From assembly GCA_018873245.2 (NCBI GenBank), contig JAEMBT020000001.1, positions 9,396,220-9,460,219 on the forward strand: a stretch of 64,000 nucleotides of DNA, written 5' to 3'. Source of the DNA: Archegozetes longisetosus. Taxonomy: Eukaryota > Arthropoda > Arachnida > Sarcoptiformes > Trhypochthoniidae. The number at the start of each line of letters is the position of its first letter. The stretch's first letter is position 1. A program made the position numbers and the translations under genes. Positions 27,290 to 39,559 of the stretch are shown piece after piece. The notes below the pieces were generated by a model that saw only the letters and a program-made list of their open reading frames with translations, was not told the origin of the DNA and searched no databases.

Positions 27290-28747
27290 CATTTATTTCA
27301 ATTTTTCGCACTCGGTTTTCTGTCATTCAAGGCTTTAATGACTTATTTGAACTAAATTTCATTTTATTACTTATACTAAGACTACTTCTAACTAAAACAT
27401 TTAGACTCAATATTAATTTAAAAGGAGGACCCGGAATAAGCAGATGTTGGTGAAACTCATTGCAAAAGACCATGAAACCATGACCATTAGATAGAACATA
27501 GATAAAAACCTTATGATACATAATACCACCTTGGAGTAGGTGGAAGGGAAGGAGCTACAGTATTTTAAGTGAAAAACTTTGAAGATTTCTATCTCTTAAA
27601 CTAAGAGCAAATAAGAAAATGTTTTTTCACTAACATAAGCCTAGTGACATATGTGACAATTTATCTAGGCAAACTTTAATATAAAAGTTAAAAACAAGAA
27701 AGTTATGAACGAACAAAAATTTCAAATTGATGTTTATCAAGTTGCCCCTAGATGTACAAAGATAAATATTAGTTAGAAAATAAAAGACCTAATTAATTAG
27801 TCGAAAAAGATTTTTGTACAAGTGGGGGCAGTATGAGAAAATTGGACATTTACATTTTGTATACAATGAGGTCAATCATTTCCGTAATCATTGGTGTTGG
27901 CAAATGGAATTTAAATTATTAATTATGGCTTTCGAACTCACTTTACTTATCTAAAGTAAAATATTAGAATGTATGCGTGATCATCGGTGAAAAGATTATA
28001 TCTCTATCATTTGTAGTTGAAGAGATATATGTGGACGCGTTTGGGACAAGTTCCACCGCATGGTTACAATCATGGTCATTCTAATGACTCATTAGGTGGT
28101 CATATTAGTTTATTGAGTTGTTTTGTATCGAAATAGTAAGCTTTTATAATCATTTGCTATGAGTATCAGTGATATCTGCTTATTCTGGGTCTAAATTTAT
28201 GAATACTTTCTGCTGCGTTATAAACTAAACAAACGTCAGCTTTAAGACTAAACTAAAATTTGACGAGTGATTAATGAAATACCAGAAAAATTTGAAGAGA
28301 AATTTTAAATATTTATTTTAACACTAAATAGAGAAAAGATGAATAAATAAAACTTCTAGTGAGCAAACAATTAGAGATTTTGGCTTCATTTAAACATTTA
28401 AACAGCACTGACTGTAGCGGATTTTGAAAAAGAGCAGAAACTTATCAAAACGCGTCACTGGAAAGTAAACATTGTTGTTAGGGTTGAATTATGATAGCAT
28501 TTACGTAACATGTGACTCACATTCACTAAACACTGAACTGAATAAATTTAAACACTATTAAATTACATACAGCAAAACTACTTATAAAACACACCCAATA
28601 TTATGATAGATAGCAAAACCGGATTTGACTTGCAAACAAAAAAATAAAGTTAGTAACAAGTAAAAATAAAGTTACTAACAAGTAAAAATAATGGAGAAGT
28701 GTTTTTAATTTCATTTGTGCTTTTGATAACTGCGTATATGATACTAG
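27290..28747. other. Intergenic with short tandem repeat
   Basis: No gene recognised. At about 28646-28690 a 22-base unit (AATAAAGTTA-TAACAAGTAAA) is tandemly doubled about 60 bases before the start of the next gene. Confidence 0.5.
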
Positions 28748-31097
28748 ATGTCAACATTTGCTAAGACTTTGTTAGCAGTTAGCTTAATAATAATAAATAG
28801 ACAAAAACAACACGACAAACTAATAGATCGACAGACTATTGATGAACAATACGATTACATAATAGTGGGCGCAGGCTCTTCAGGGTCTGTAGTGGCCTCA
28901 AGACTCTCCGAACATGATAGTCTTAAGATACTTTTGGTTGAAGTGGGCTCTGCGGAGACAGTTGTCTCTGATATGCCAGCTATGACTAAATCCTTATGGG
29001 GTTCGCAAATGGACTGGAACTTTGAGATCAGTTCTCAAAGTAAGTCCTTTTTGGGATATAATGCAAATTATGGGTCTTATTCTTCGGGAAAAGTGATGGG
29101 TGGCTCCTCTACTATTAATGCTATGGCTTATGTGAGAGGCTTAACTAAAGATTTTGACAACTGGAAAAATTTTGGAGTACAGGGTGAGTGAAGGTTAAGT
29201 GAAAACTATCTCCGTTATATTGTTTTTTGTTTTTTTGACGAGTTGTAATTTATTCTCGTTTCAAGGTTGGTCTTGGAATGATGTGATGCCTTATTTTGTT
29301 AAGTCTGAGAGAAACACTGATTCGAATATGAATAGCAGTTTTCATAGTTTTGATGGACTACTGCCTGTTTCCAGCGCAAACAAGCATCGACTCATAGACC
29401 AAACCATGATTAGAGCTGGTCAACGTTTAGGTTATCATCAAATTGATTTGAATGATCCAAATGAAACAGTTGGAGTTGCTTTTCAACAAAATACTATTAG
29501 GTTTGTTATTAAAAGTTAGATACTAGGCAAACGTTGTGTTTCTCATATTAAAATACACATGTTAAAATACACATGTTAAAATACACATGTTAAAATACTC
29601 TACAGGTCACAATGTTTACAATTAGTACTACTTCAAGTTATTAATCAAAGTATCTTTATTTACAAGCTTTAACAAAATTCGACAATTTTTCTTCAGATTT
29701 AGATTATTAAAATTTAATATCAATTGATTGTATTAGAAGTTCATTCTTGGGTTAAATCATTTAGTGTTTGAAAGCTTAGATTCTCGTAGAAAAGTATAAA
29801 ATTAAAAGATGTTCACGTAATTAACTCTTTATAATTTGATTTTTTAAGAGATGGTTCAAGATGTTCGTCAGCCAAAGCATTCTTATATCCAGCAATGAAT
29901 AGAACTAATCTTCACATATGGGCTAACGCTATGGTTACGAAAATTAATTTCGACAGCAATAAGAGAGCAGTTTCAGTTTCAATAACAAAGTCTGGCAAAC
30001 AAACGACAGTCAGAGCTCGAAAAGAGATCATACTATCGGCTGGCACTATAAATTCAGCTAAACTACTAATGTTATCAGGAATTGGACCGAAAGCGCATTT
30101 AGACGAGTTTAAAATTCCAGTTATCGCTGACTTACCCGTTGGTTACAATTTTCACGACAATCCGATCGCATTTGGGATTCATTTTACTATAAATACAACT
30201 AAAAAGTCTACCGAAATGCTAGAAAAAGATGTGACTGAATTTTTTCTCAATGGAAGCGGACCGTTAAGTCGATTCGAGAAATCGGTTCTGAGATTATCAA
30301 CAAATATATCAACTGATAAGTCATGGCCTGATATGCAAATATTTGTGGACACTGGAAGTTTAGCAGATTTTCCTGATTCAGAAACCGCTGAAAAGGCTAT
30401 GAATTTAAGACAAGATGTTTGGCAACAGTTTTATAAACCTTACTCAGGACAATCGACCCTAACATTCATACCATTACTTAACAGGCCTCAAAGCAGAGGA
30501 AGAATAAAACTTAAATCTAATAGTATTAACGACGATCCTATTGTTGATCCAAATTATTTCAGCAGTGATAGTGATCTGAAGACTCTTGTGGAAGGCATGA
30601 AAATAGCCTTAAGATTAGGACAAACAAAGCCATTTATTGATACTTTTCAAGCCAAACCTTTTACAACACATCTACCTAACTGTCCATCAAACTCATTATC
30701 TGATTCATCACTAATTCCTAGTGATGAATATCTAGAATGTATGGCGAAGATGTTAACTAGTACATTTGGCCACGCGGCAGGAAGCTGTCGGATGGGATCT
30801 AGTAATGCACAATCAGTGGTCTCTTCTGAGTTAAAAGTTCACGGTGTTGATGGTCTAAGAGTTATTGATGCCTCAGTTGTTCCTCAATCTCCTTCTGGTG
30901 CACTATATGCGCCTGTTCTTATGATTGGTGAACGAGGCGCACAGTTTGTGTTAAATGATTATTTATTAATGTCTGGATCGCTGTCGAGTCAATCGTGTTA
31001 TTCGTCTGTTAGTTATAAATATAGAATCGTTTCGCTTATAGTTAATTTAATTTCATTACTTCTTTCGATAAACTGTTATTTGTCGGTCTTATTCTAA
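28748..31097 (+). CDS. GMC oxidoreductase paralogue with altered active site (three exons)
   Basis: Exons 28748-29183, 29266-29500 and 29849-31097 give 639 residues in consistent phase. FAD motif YDYIIVGAGSSG (35-46), GMC signature VMGGSSTINAMAYVRG and the second signature GTINSAKLLMLSGIGP are all present. The conserved His is kept (GHAAGSCRMG, H532), but the SGNTNAP motif of the neighbouring GMC gene reads SGALYAP, so the catalytic partner Asn is Tyr577. It also ends in a hydrophobic stretch (IVSLIVNLISLLLSINCYLS) that could be a membrane or GPI-attachment tail, absent from the paralogue. It shares only part of the intron pattern with the upstream GMC gene. It likely binds FAD; oxidase activity is doubtful. 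The reading frame is clean, so it is probably a live gene with changed function. Confidence 0.88.
29548..29598. repeat. 15-bp tandem repeat in intron 2
   Basis: Unit TTAAAATACACATG repeated about 3.5 times with almost no variation, inside the second intron of the GMC paralogue. Confidence 0.9.
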
Positions 31098-32109
31098 AAA
31101 TGATATAATTTTTCTGTTAAATTGTTTAATATTTTCTATAGCTTAAGCTTACGCTCAATCTGTTTGGTATTTTCTAAAATTTGTTTATCTTGTAATTTAT
31201 TTGTTTCTATTTATTTATCTGATTAGAACTTTTCAGAAACCCCTAAAATGAATTCTTAAATAATTGTGATACTTTCAAACTTATTAATAACTCTCTTACT
31301 CTTCTAATTCAATACTGAAATAATGCAGAAGCAGTCACACAAATAGGTTAATGTTGATGTTGATCACATTTGCCGTTTGTTATTCCTATTATATTCTACT
31401 CTTGGTTTAATGTTAGATCTCATAGTAACTGAAAGTAAAACATTTTAATTTAAAATTTGCCACAGCCAATTCTAGAATCTAAAAATATCTATTCTGACTG
31501 ATTACGGAGCATTTATTTCTTGAAAAGTGAACTTTGCTTTCATTTACAGTCCTTAAAAAATGAGGTTGCTTCACTTTTCTCGTCAATAACTTTATTCAGA
31601 TCTAGAATCTATTACCAATGTTCAGTTCATATTAAACAGACTTATTACTTGAGATAAAGAATCAAATCATGTAAGTAATATTTGAGAAAATTTTGCCTAC
31701 TTTTTGGGCGTTTGTTTAAAATTGTTTAGCAAAATTTTGAGTCAAACTACTATCCAAATAGTGTATCTTTCAAATTAATAGTTGAATAATTATAGTCTCA
31801 TATAGATTATAGATTGTATTTTATGGCATTTACAAAATCAAAATTTAATAAATTAAATTGCAAATAAAATAGAATTATTAGTCACGCGTACCCGTCAACG
31901 TACAGATTGAATTTCGGTATAACTTATTAAAAATTTTCAACATCAAAGAATATGGCGATTGTACAGTGGCAATCCTAAAGTATTTTCTTTTAAAGTTATC
32001 AAAATAGATATCAAATCATATTTAATAAATCTATTTTAATACTAATACTAGTTTATATAAATTATTTTTACACTCATTTAGTTGTATAAAAATTGATTAT
32101 ACTTTTTAG
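31098..32109. other. Intergenic
   Basis: 3' UTR of the GMC paralogue and AT-rich spacer. No gene seen. Confidence 0.4.
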
Positions 32110-32705
32110 TGTTTTAATACATATTAGTTTGAACTGAAAGTTTTGAGCCTCCAACCATATGATGTATATTTTTTAAAACTGCATATATAAACAAAAACTA
32201 TAATTATCTAAAAGATATTCCACCGCCAGGATTTTAATTTTGATTGAGTTTAAGTAAAAAAGTTAGCAATTTAAAAGATTGTATTCAGCAGTTTCTTATG
32301 GAATTCAACAGAGAACATATGAAACCGTTTATAAAAGAGAGATTGCAATACATTAAAGTTCATATTTAAAAGCGCTGAAAAGTCTAGTAACAACTTATAA
32401 GTTAAGTACATAACTTTATGAATAAACATTCACTTAAATGTTAGAACCTTTTGATATTACACTATATTATAGTACATTTTATACCAATCTCTCCCTCTTT
32501 CATAAACGCTTTCATATCAGAGCAATGATTTGGCTCAAATGGAAAAGTGGTTTAACTTTTTTTACTTAAACTCAATCAAAATTAAAATCCTGCGGTGGAA
32601 TATCCTTTAGATAATTATAGTTTTTTTTTATATATGCAGTTTTAAAAATGTCCATCACATGGCTGGAGGCTCAAAACTTTCAGTTCAAACTAATATTTTA
32701 ACAGT
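32110..32705. mobile_element. MITE with 160-bp inverted arms
   Basis: Left arm 32110-32272 and right arm 32553-32705 are inverted copies. Landmarks are TTAGTTTGAACTGAAAG near the outer ends, then GAGCCTCCA-CCAT, then TATTCCACCGC-AGGATTTTA, then AACTCAATCAAAATTAAAAT. The arms are separated by about 280 bases without coding potential. A target duplication could not be fixed. Confidence 0.75.
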
Positions 32706-33135
32706 TTTAAAAATGAGCATTCACTTTAAAATTTGTTGCTTTCTACGTAGTTTTTTGAATCGATTAACATTCATTTTCGCAATTTTGAGAGGAGAAATCA
32801 TTTGATATTATTTTAAAATATATGATCAAATAACAAATGCGTCTTAGGTTCATATTAATATTTTACAAGTAAATGTTCGAAAAAATTAGGAGAACTGTTA
32901 ATAAGTATTTGTATCGTAATATGAAGGAGTTTAACTCAGATTCACTCGAACAATTGCATCAATGCTAGTCCTGTGCATTGTAAAAATACATTTTAAACAG
33001 TTTTACTGCATTATTTTGAAAGTATACTTAAGAATTAACTAAAATTCAATGGAAAATTGAGTCATAATTTGGTATTGAAAGAAACCACTCAGAATGTCAA
33101 ACCACACTAGCGCTTACACCTTACGATACCTGAAA
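32706..33135. other. Spacer
   Basis: AT-rich, nothing recognised. Confidence 0.4.
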
Positions 33136-33608
33136 GGGTATTCCACTGAGGTGTGATCTACAAGTAATGAGTGATCTATACACTAACTGTAGACCCTGAA
33201 GTGTGATCTACATGGTGTGTGATACATACAAACTTCTCATACATAATAAGTAAAACTAAATTTATTTTATAAAACTGATTTTAAAAATTGAAATTACAAA
33301 CTGAAAGTCTGTAAAAAAATATAAATAAATGATATAAAAAATTAAAATATACATATAGAACTACTTTTAAAACTATATAAAACTAATGAGATGTATTTTA
33401 CAGTTAAGACAACTATTTACATTATTTTGCGAACAATTTCTAGAAAAACTACAAAAATACAATTTCATAGTTTTCATATAAAACTACACATGTGTTTTAC
33501 AAATAGTAATTTTCCAAAATGAGCTAAAGTCAACTTTAACTGACTTTGACTGTAGATCACACCTCAGGGTCTAAATCAATGTGTAGATCACACCTCAGTG
33601 GAATACCC
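33136..33608. mobile_element. 473-bp MITE, TIR GGGTATTCCACTGAGG
   Basis: Ends are GGGTATTCCACTGAGGTGTG and its inverted copy CACACCTCAGTGGAATACCC. The flanks repeat CTGAAA (33130-33135 and 33609-33614), a 6-7 bp target duplication. Internal copies of GTGTGATCTACA occur near both ends. No coding frame. Confidence 0.85.
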
Positions 33609-33614
33609 CTGAAA

Positions 33615-34486
33615 GCTATCCTTCATATCTTCAAATGACAATTGACCCTTAGGTGGTTCACATTTAAAGATTTACTCAAGGCAATGTCTTAGAATTCAGT
33701 AGATAGACTTTTTGTCACTGTTCTGGATATTTAATGTATTCGTACTGCACAAGCCATGGCTTGAAGAAATCCTACAATCACCAAAGACGATAGAACACTC
33801 TCATTGAAATCTGCCATCCGATTGTAACCTTGATAGATTAATATTGAGCAATATTTGCGAGACTACGGATTCTAGTTTCCTAATTTTGAAGTATAAACGA
33901 ATATCTATTTGATAGGGATTAGCATTTAATAAATTTTTCTAAACATGATTTATTTCATATTCCAATTAACTTAAGATAATGCCAGCATAATATTTTAGCG
34001 ATTAAGGATTTAAGTGCCGAATATAAACCAGTTCCTATAAAGGGCCTTCTATAATACAATAGATTCGAAGAAACAGTTCATAATTTAGAGTCTTAACTAA
34101 ACATTAGGAAAATACTTCCTGTGTTCTTATACACTAAAGTATTTGATGGTTTATAAACAAATTCAAAGTTCGTATATTAAATAATCAATTTTGTTTGCTC
34201 AATAAATTTCTATTCCGAAGCTTGATAGTAGATTGAATGGAAAGCTAAATTAGTATCTTGAAGAATTAAGCATTCAATATTGTATTAATAGTAGTTTACA
34301 CAAGTCTATGTAAAATGATTGAGTTCAGCTATCATCAAGTTTTCTATTAAACTGATAATTTCCGATGCTTTTTATAGGAACTCAGGTAATAAAAATGATA
34401 AGTAATAAGAGATAAATATGAGGTAATCGACTTATTATCTGTTATTACATTCATTTGATAAACGAATACACCTCAGAACCATTTAA
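33615..34486. other. Intergenic
   Basis: No feature recognised; includes the upstream region of the zinc-finger gene. Confidence 0.4.
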
Positions 34487-34900
34487 ATGTCGACTAAAAT
34501 GAATGATGAAAAGAAGGAAAAAGCTAAAACTTTAAAAATTTGTGTTCATTGCAAACAAGTGTTCAATAGTGTAAAATTATGTAAAGAACACATAATTAAA
34601 TTTCATCCTAACAAGCCCATTGCTATGAATATAGTTATTGATAATCATGATTGCAATGAAAAAGAATCAAAACAATTGGACAAAAATATGGATGAAACTG
34701 CTAAGAATGAATCAATGAAAAGAGAATATCCAAGTGAAGAACTGTGGAAAGGTTCGCGAGTTCTTAATTATAAAAAATTTCGTAAATTCATATCAAATGA
34801 GAGCTTGAAAAATACAGATAATGAGATCTGTAATAACTATGTTCCGCTCAAGAAATATGTGAATCCTTCAAATAAGAATAACTGTGATACTATTCGATAA
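34487..34900 (+). CDS. Small single C2H2 zinc-finger protein
   Basis: 137 residues, one exon, mostly Lys/Asn/Glu. One finger is clear: C19-x2-C22-x12-H35-x4-H40 (ICVHCKQVFNSVKLCKEHIIKFH region). The rest is charged, with no second finger, membrane segment or signal peptide. A single finger at the N terminus could bind DNA, RNA or protein. It may be a small host gene, or the first exon or remnant of a transposon-encoded protein, since a hAT-like MITE begins 124 bases downstream. A clean frame of this length is uncommon but possible by chance at this composition; the finger makes it likely real. Confidence 0.55.
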   Translation: MSTKMNDEKKEKAKTLKICVHCKQVFNSVKLCKEHIIKFHPNKPIAMNIVIDNHDCNEKESKQLDKNMDETAKNESMKREYPSEELWKGSRVLNYKKFRKFISNESLKNTDNEICNNYVPLKKYVNPSNKNNCDTIR

Positions 34901-35023
34901 ATTTTTAAACTTTAATAATCCATGAGCTGGGAGTTTTCTATTTAACAAATTTAAGCTAAACTGTGAATAAAGTTTTAATGCACAATAGTTTTGAGCAACA
35001 ATTTCGATTTTATCAAGAGCACT

Positions 35024-35535
35024 TGGGGTAACCACCCTTCCCGTTTTTGATGGGACAGTCCCGTCTTCATAAAGATAAAAGATAGAAATCTCTTCAGACC
35101 AAATACTCTTGACGGGACAATTAGTTATCCCGTTTTTCAACTCTTTTATTTTGAAAAATGTGTTTAAAAAAATATTTCTTAGGAATTCAATCATTGAATC
35201 TATTTTACAAATGATATGAGATTAAAAAATTCAGTTTAATGTTTTGAATACCTGTGGTTTAAAAGCAAGTTAAAGAGTTAATTTTTCCGCCTTGACTTTG
35301 ATAGAAACTAGTATTTCTTACTTTCGAATAACTTTTGAAGGATACCATTTCTAACAAAAAATATTTTCGAAACCAATTATGACTAATAATCTTCAATATT
35401 TTAATATTATAATGCATTTGGTACCTGAATATTTGTAATGACTAATAAAAGCAGCGTTTTTCTTTTTATAAATGTAAGGGTCCTCCCTTTGATATTTTAG
35501 TCCGGTCATGAGATAGACCAGAGGTGGCCACCCTA
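35024..35535. mobile_element. hAT-like MITE
   Basis: Left end TGGGGTAACCACCCT and right end AGGTGGCCACCCTA are imperfect inverted repeats. Flanking 8-mers AGAGCACT (35016-35023) and AGAGCGTG (35536-35543) agree at five positions, consistent with an aged 8-bp duplication. Internal DGGGACA-type repeats (GGGACAGTCCCGTC, GACGGGACAA) resemble those in the elements at 51113 and 56297, suggesting one family. Confidence 0.6.
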
Positions 35536-36800
35536 AGAGCGTGGTGAAGAGGTTCATAAAATACTTGTAATGCTATGCAATTATAAGATTTTCAGGTAGA
35601 TGTTTAAAAATATGCTAAATGAGATCATTCTTGAATTTAATGGGAAGATATTGTTCGTACATATATTTTTGCCTACATTTTTTTATCTAAATAGGTATCA
35701 TAATTGTAATGAGGTTTTGAAATTTAAATAAAGACATAATCTTCGTTTAAATGATAATCTACAGTATATTAGTTTTTCCCAAAGTTTTTCTCGAGATGGA
35801 TATGAATTTCAATGAACTAGGGTTTATAATTTTCTTTATCGTATCTCAACTATTCACATAGGCGAGTATAGGTGCTATCGATTAAAACGTTATCGATATT
35901 TAGAGAGAATTACTTCATTAAGTCAAACATTAAAAGTTAAACACTAATGATTTTCAACTTAAAAATCTCATTGAATTGAGGAATACCATACTTAGAGCAT
36001 AATCAGATTTCTCTTGGAAATCTGTTGTTAATGGAAATAATTATAAATTCACTAAAATGTTTGCATGAGCTTGAATTTAATTGTGTTGAAAGTTCAAAAT
36101 CCGAACCTCGAGCTTAGCGTAGTGAAGTTCAAAGCGCACTTAAGTCCTGAGAGGAATGATATGCACCTTACTTCGAATTGACATGTTTGCATTAAAAATT
36201 TTTTGCATACTAAATCATTGATAACTTGACAACTAGATTCATTGAAGGATTCAACAAATGTTGATTTTTAATTCGATGGATTATAGTGCAGAATTATTTA
36301 TATTAAAAGGTCTTATACATCACAGAGATCTTCAATGTAGAATTTATATCATTGTACAGAAACTCATATTGTAAATAATAGAAATACAGTTCTTTCATTA
36401 TAGTTTTTAGTTTCTATCATATGTTCCCGAAATTTTCATTCATTAAATGTATAGCTTTTCAAAAGTTCCAGTGAAAATTAGTTCCACCAGTACTTACTTT
36501 CAACAGAATTCGATATCAAGCAGAGTATCGATAAATGACATATGTATATATTATTTTAAGGAAACGGTTATTTCCTTTTTGTTTATTATAATTCAGGTTT
36601 ATTCTGCTTATAGATGAGGGTTTCAATAGAAATATCCTTCAAATAAAATGTAGTTGAGTGTTGGAACGTAATCTGTTAGCTCAATGGAAAATTTTTTATT
36701 CTAGTCATAGTATCAAAGCATATAATCATTAAAGTTAAAGATAGTTATTGTGGTTCATCTGCAAATCTAATCGAAAATAATGTTTGGTTAATCTTCAATG

Positions 36801-36807
36801 TATAAAA
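36801..36807 (+). promoter_or_regulatory. TATA box of receptor gene 1
   Basis: TATAAAA about 100 bases before the ATG at 36906. The surrounding block is unchanged in copy 2 (TATA at 54963), altered to TATATAT in copy 3 (about 58454), and lost in copy 4 (CCATAAGTG). The start site would be near 36830. Confidence 0.5.
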
Positions 36808-36905
36808 ACTCTTGTGTTTGACTACTTGTGCACTGCTTAGTTCGCACAACTTTATACATTGATAAGTTATTGTGCAAGATCTTAATGGACTGAACAAATA
36901 TTAAA

Positions 36906-37610
36906 ATGTGGTATAAATTGAAATACCGAACTTACTTTTTATTAATATTTATGTTCGTTTATATGAATCTGAACACATTTTGTAACTGTGAGAACAACTG
37001 CTCATCGATTGAAAGCTTAAGCAGAAAATATGATAAGAACTCAGATGAGTCTTATTATGTGATTAATTATTCACCGGGTAATGTGTCGATACATTTCTGT
37101 GATAAATATGAATATTATAAAGTGAGTTTTCAATTGAAATGTAATGAAAGTAATGATTGGTATAAACTTTATGATACTCTTGGCCGTAATGCAAGTCTTA
37201 GTAGTTGTAAAAATTATCAGAAAAATAAGTACACTCTCTGTTTTAAAGATCGCTTTCTGATAAAATGTGATGAGAAAAAAGACAAACATTTGATAATAAT
37301 TTTGGCCGTATTTGTGTTTTTGTCTTTTATATTCATATTAATTATAGTATTATTTTGCATAAATTATTTCAAACAGAGATCCAATGCATTACAAAATTCT
37401 TTACATAGTACACGATCAAATGAGTATAATGATTATGCAACAAATGATTATTATTCGATTGATCCAGTATATTCATCAATTGATGAAGATACTACTCTAA
37501 GAATCAATGATGAAATGCTAAGTGATCAGATCTCGGTTCATGATGGAATGGAAGAAAATCCTATCTACAATGTTGATCAAACACCGAATGAAGTTGAGCT
37601 AAGTAAATAA
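36906..37610 (+). CDS. Small type I membrane protein, receptor-family copy 1
   Basis: 234 residues, one exon. Signal peptide 1-26; ectodomain 27-128 with eight cysteines (26, 28, 32, 65, 79, 101, 112, 121) and two N-glycosylation sites (N59, N95). The C65-C79-W85-C101 part resembles a divergent sushi domain. Transmembrane helix about 129-154, then KQRS and a 79-residue cytoplasmic tail with YYSI (182-185), YSSI (189-192) and NPIY (218-221). NPxY is a PTB-binding/endocytosis motif; YxxI is an SH2-type or sorting motif. The family is not one I recognise. The open frame, the retained tail in two copies and the TATA box argue for a real gene. A surface-receptor role is inferred. Confidence 0.82.
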   Translation: MWYKLKYRTYFLLIFMFVYMNLNTFCNCENNCSSIESLSRKYDKNSDESYYVINYSPGNVSIHFCDKYEYYKVSFQLKCNESNDWYKLYDTLGRNASLSSCKNYQKNKYTLCFKDRFLIKCDEKKDKHLIIILAVFVFLSFIFILIIVLFCINYFKQRSNALQNSLHSTRSNEYNDYATNDYYSIDPVYSSIDEDTTLRINDEMLSDQISVHDGMEENPIYNVDQTPNEVELSK

Positions 37611-37935
37611 ATTTCAATATATTGAAATATCAAATAATCAATTTCAAGAATCAAATTTTGTTAAAGAATAGTAATCAATAAATTCTCTGATAACATTTTT
37701 ATTATTGATTGAGTTAATTTATTTATGTAGTTTAATATTAGTTCAATTTATTTTTAAGATTCCCATGTAATAAGTATTCGAAAATGAAAAATATGAAGAA
37801 TCTGTCGCAATATTGTTGGCAAGCGCTTTGCTTGAAGTGCAAATTAGAGAAAAATACATCCGGGTACGTTACCTAAAATTTCTTTTGAAAACTCGAATGT
37901 GTTGTCTCTAGTTTCTACGGGCTAATAATAATTCA

Positions 37936-38945
37936 AAGGACAATGCCCAAAACCCATAGTGATCCTTCCTTGAATGAACCAAGACAAATTCGGTTTCAAA
38001 CGAAAAGTAATGAAGTGTAGAATCGAGATTTGAAAGAATTTTTCAAATCCAAGATGGCTGACACGAGTTATAGCCTTTGGAACGTTATTTTAAAGAAAAC
38101 TTTCTTTGTATTTTCAGGCATAAAAACTTGTTTAAACATACTTTATTGTATTATTTGGATCTTCTTAACATAAAATCTAATCGAATCTGAAATAGAAAAG
38201 GCATATAAAAAATCATTTTTCATTCATTTCTAAATACTACAGGAATTCGACTAAATACTGCATCTACGTTTTAGTAGATGTAGTGAAAACCGGTGTTGAA
38301 GCAACAGTCGGGTACTGTTGTCAGTGCAAAAATGGCCACGGAACCGTCGGTGCTGTGCGCACATAATGGCGGTTCTTTGGTTTTTCGGGTTCGCAGGTAC
38401 GAGCCCGAGATTCTAGAGCCTGCAGTCTTGCTGAACGAGGTCTGCGTGGGTGTGGAAAGTACTGATGAAGACTCGACTTCATTTTAATTATCACTGTTTT
38501 ATTTATACACCATTTTATTTATATACTTTTCCTTTTTATTTTAACACATTTCTTGTTGATATATATTTACTAGCTATATTTTAAACCTTTTATTTTCATG
38601 CAAAAGAACGAACAAAATGGTACATATTGATATTTTACCAGTTATTTAGCCATACCTTGTGTCAGCCATCATGGATTTCAAAAATTCTTTCAAATTTCGA
38701 TTCCAATCTTCATTACCTTTCGTTTGATACCAAATTTGTCTTGGTTCATTTAAGGAGGATTTTGGCATTGTCCTTTATTTGGTCGGGAACACTTTCAAAA
38801 TTGTTAAAAAGTAGCGTCACGAAATTTTGAAACGACTGCGCATGCCCTGCCGGCCGCTTCGTAAAACTTATTCGGTAAATGGGACTCGAGTGAGTCTCCC
38901 GATAGGAAGTTGGGCCCCCGTTAGTCTCCTGAAAGGGGGGAACTC
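37936..38945. mobile_element. Inverted-arm insertion with GC-rich core
   Basis: Left arm 37936-38080 and right arm about 38655-38790 are inverted copies (AAAGGACAATGCC, ATGAACCAAGACAAATT, TTTGAAAGAATTTTT, ATGGCTGACAC). The core at 38285-38487 is strikingly GC-rich for this window and holds a 64-codon frame. Beyond the right arm, 38790-38945 on the minus strand shares CAATTTTGAAAGTGTTCCCG with the SINE-like element at 60001. Copy B of the duplication lacks all of this, so it inserted after duplication or at its edge. Possibly a composite of two SINE copies in opposite orientation. Confidence 0.6.
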
Positions 38946-39559
38946 ACGAAAATAAATGAATTAATGATCATATTATTTATAAATATGAATAGAAAAAATA
39001 TTAAAGTATATATTATGATTCTTATACTCATCAAAATTTAGACAACGTTTAGATTTTTGAGTATACACCATTATTCCGATTGATAAATTTTGCATAAATA
39101 AGAAATAGAATCTTCTCTTTGGTTGATAGTTTATAAGAATTTACAATATTTTCAATAGAAGACTGATTTACCGTATATTTTGATGATTTTTAACCTATCA
39201 AGTTAATCTTCAAACTATCATCATTTCTCACCGTAGAAAAATATATTTGTAATCGAAATTTCAATGGTAGTCCAAATATATAAAATTTCTTTTGAAATTC
39301 TGGACTAGTAAAGTAAATCTCTATCTATTTATTATTGTCAAGGGTCATGATTACTAATGTAATTGAAAATAATTTTCAGGATCTACTTTTACTAATAGTA
39401 CTCTCACAAGGAAGGGTAGCGTAGCGTAAATATCAAAATTTGATGAAAATTTTATCAAACTAATTCAGAGATGCTGATTTCAAATATCGAATTTATTTTT
39501 GTGGAAAGTTACAACTTATCACTCAAAAGTGTTACAAAAATGACAGTCTATAAAAAAGT
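38946..39559. other. Spacer
   Basis: AT-rich, no feature recognised. Confidence 0.4.

Larger units (their letters stand above)
35755..37935 (+). repeat. Segmental duplication, copy A (contains receptor gene 1)
   Basis: Matches 49590-49995 plus 50809-50834, then 54337-56104, in the same orientation. Copy A is continuous, whereas copy B carries a hAT insertion and about 3.5 kb of extra sequence. The left boundary falls at TATATTAGTTTTTCCC. The right boundary falls at AACAATAATTCAAA-like sequence, where an inverted-repeat element starts in copy A. Confidence 0.9.

Noticed and set aside
37071..37289. Antisense 72-codon frame conserved in receptor copies 1, 2 and 3
   Set aside because: It is the mirror of the sense coding sequence; conservation follows from the duplicated sense gene.
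38293..38487. 64-codon frame as an independent gene
   Set aside because: No recognisable domain and confined to the GC-rich core of an insertion; recorded only as part of that element.
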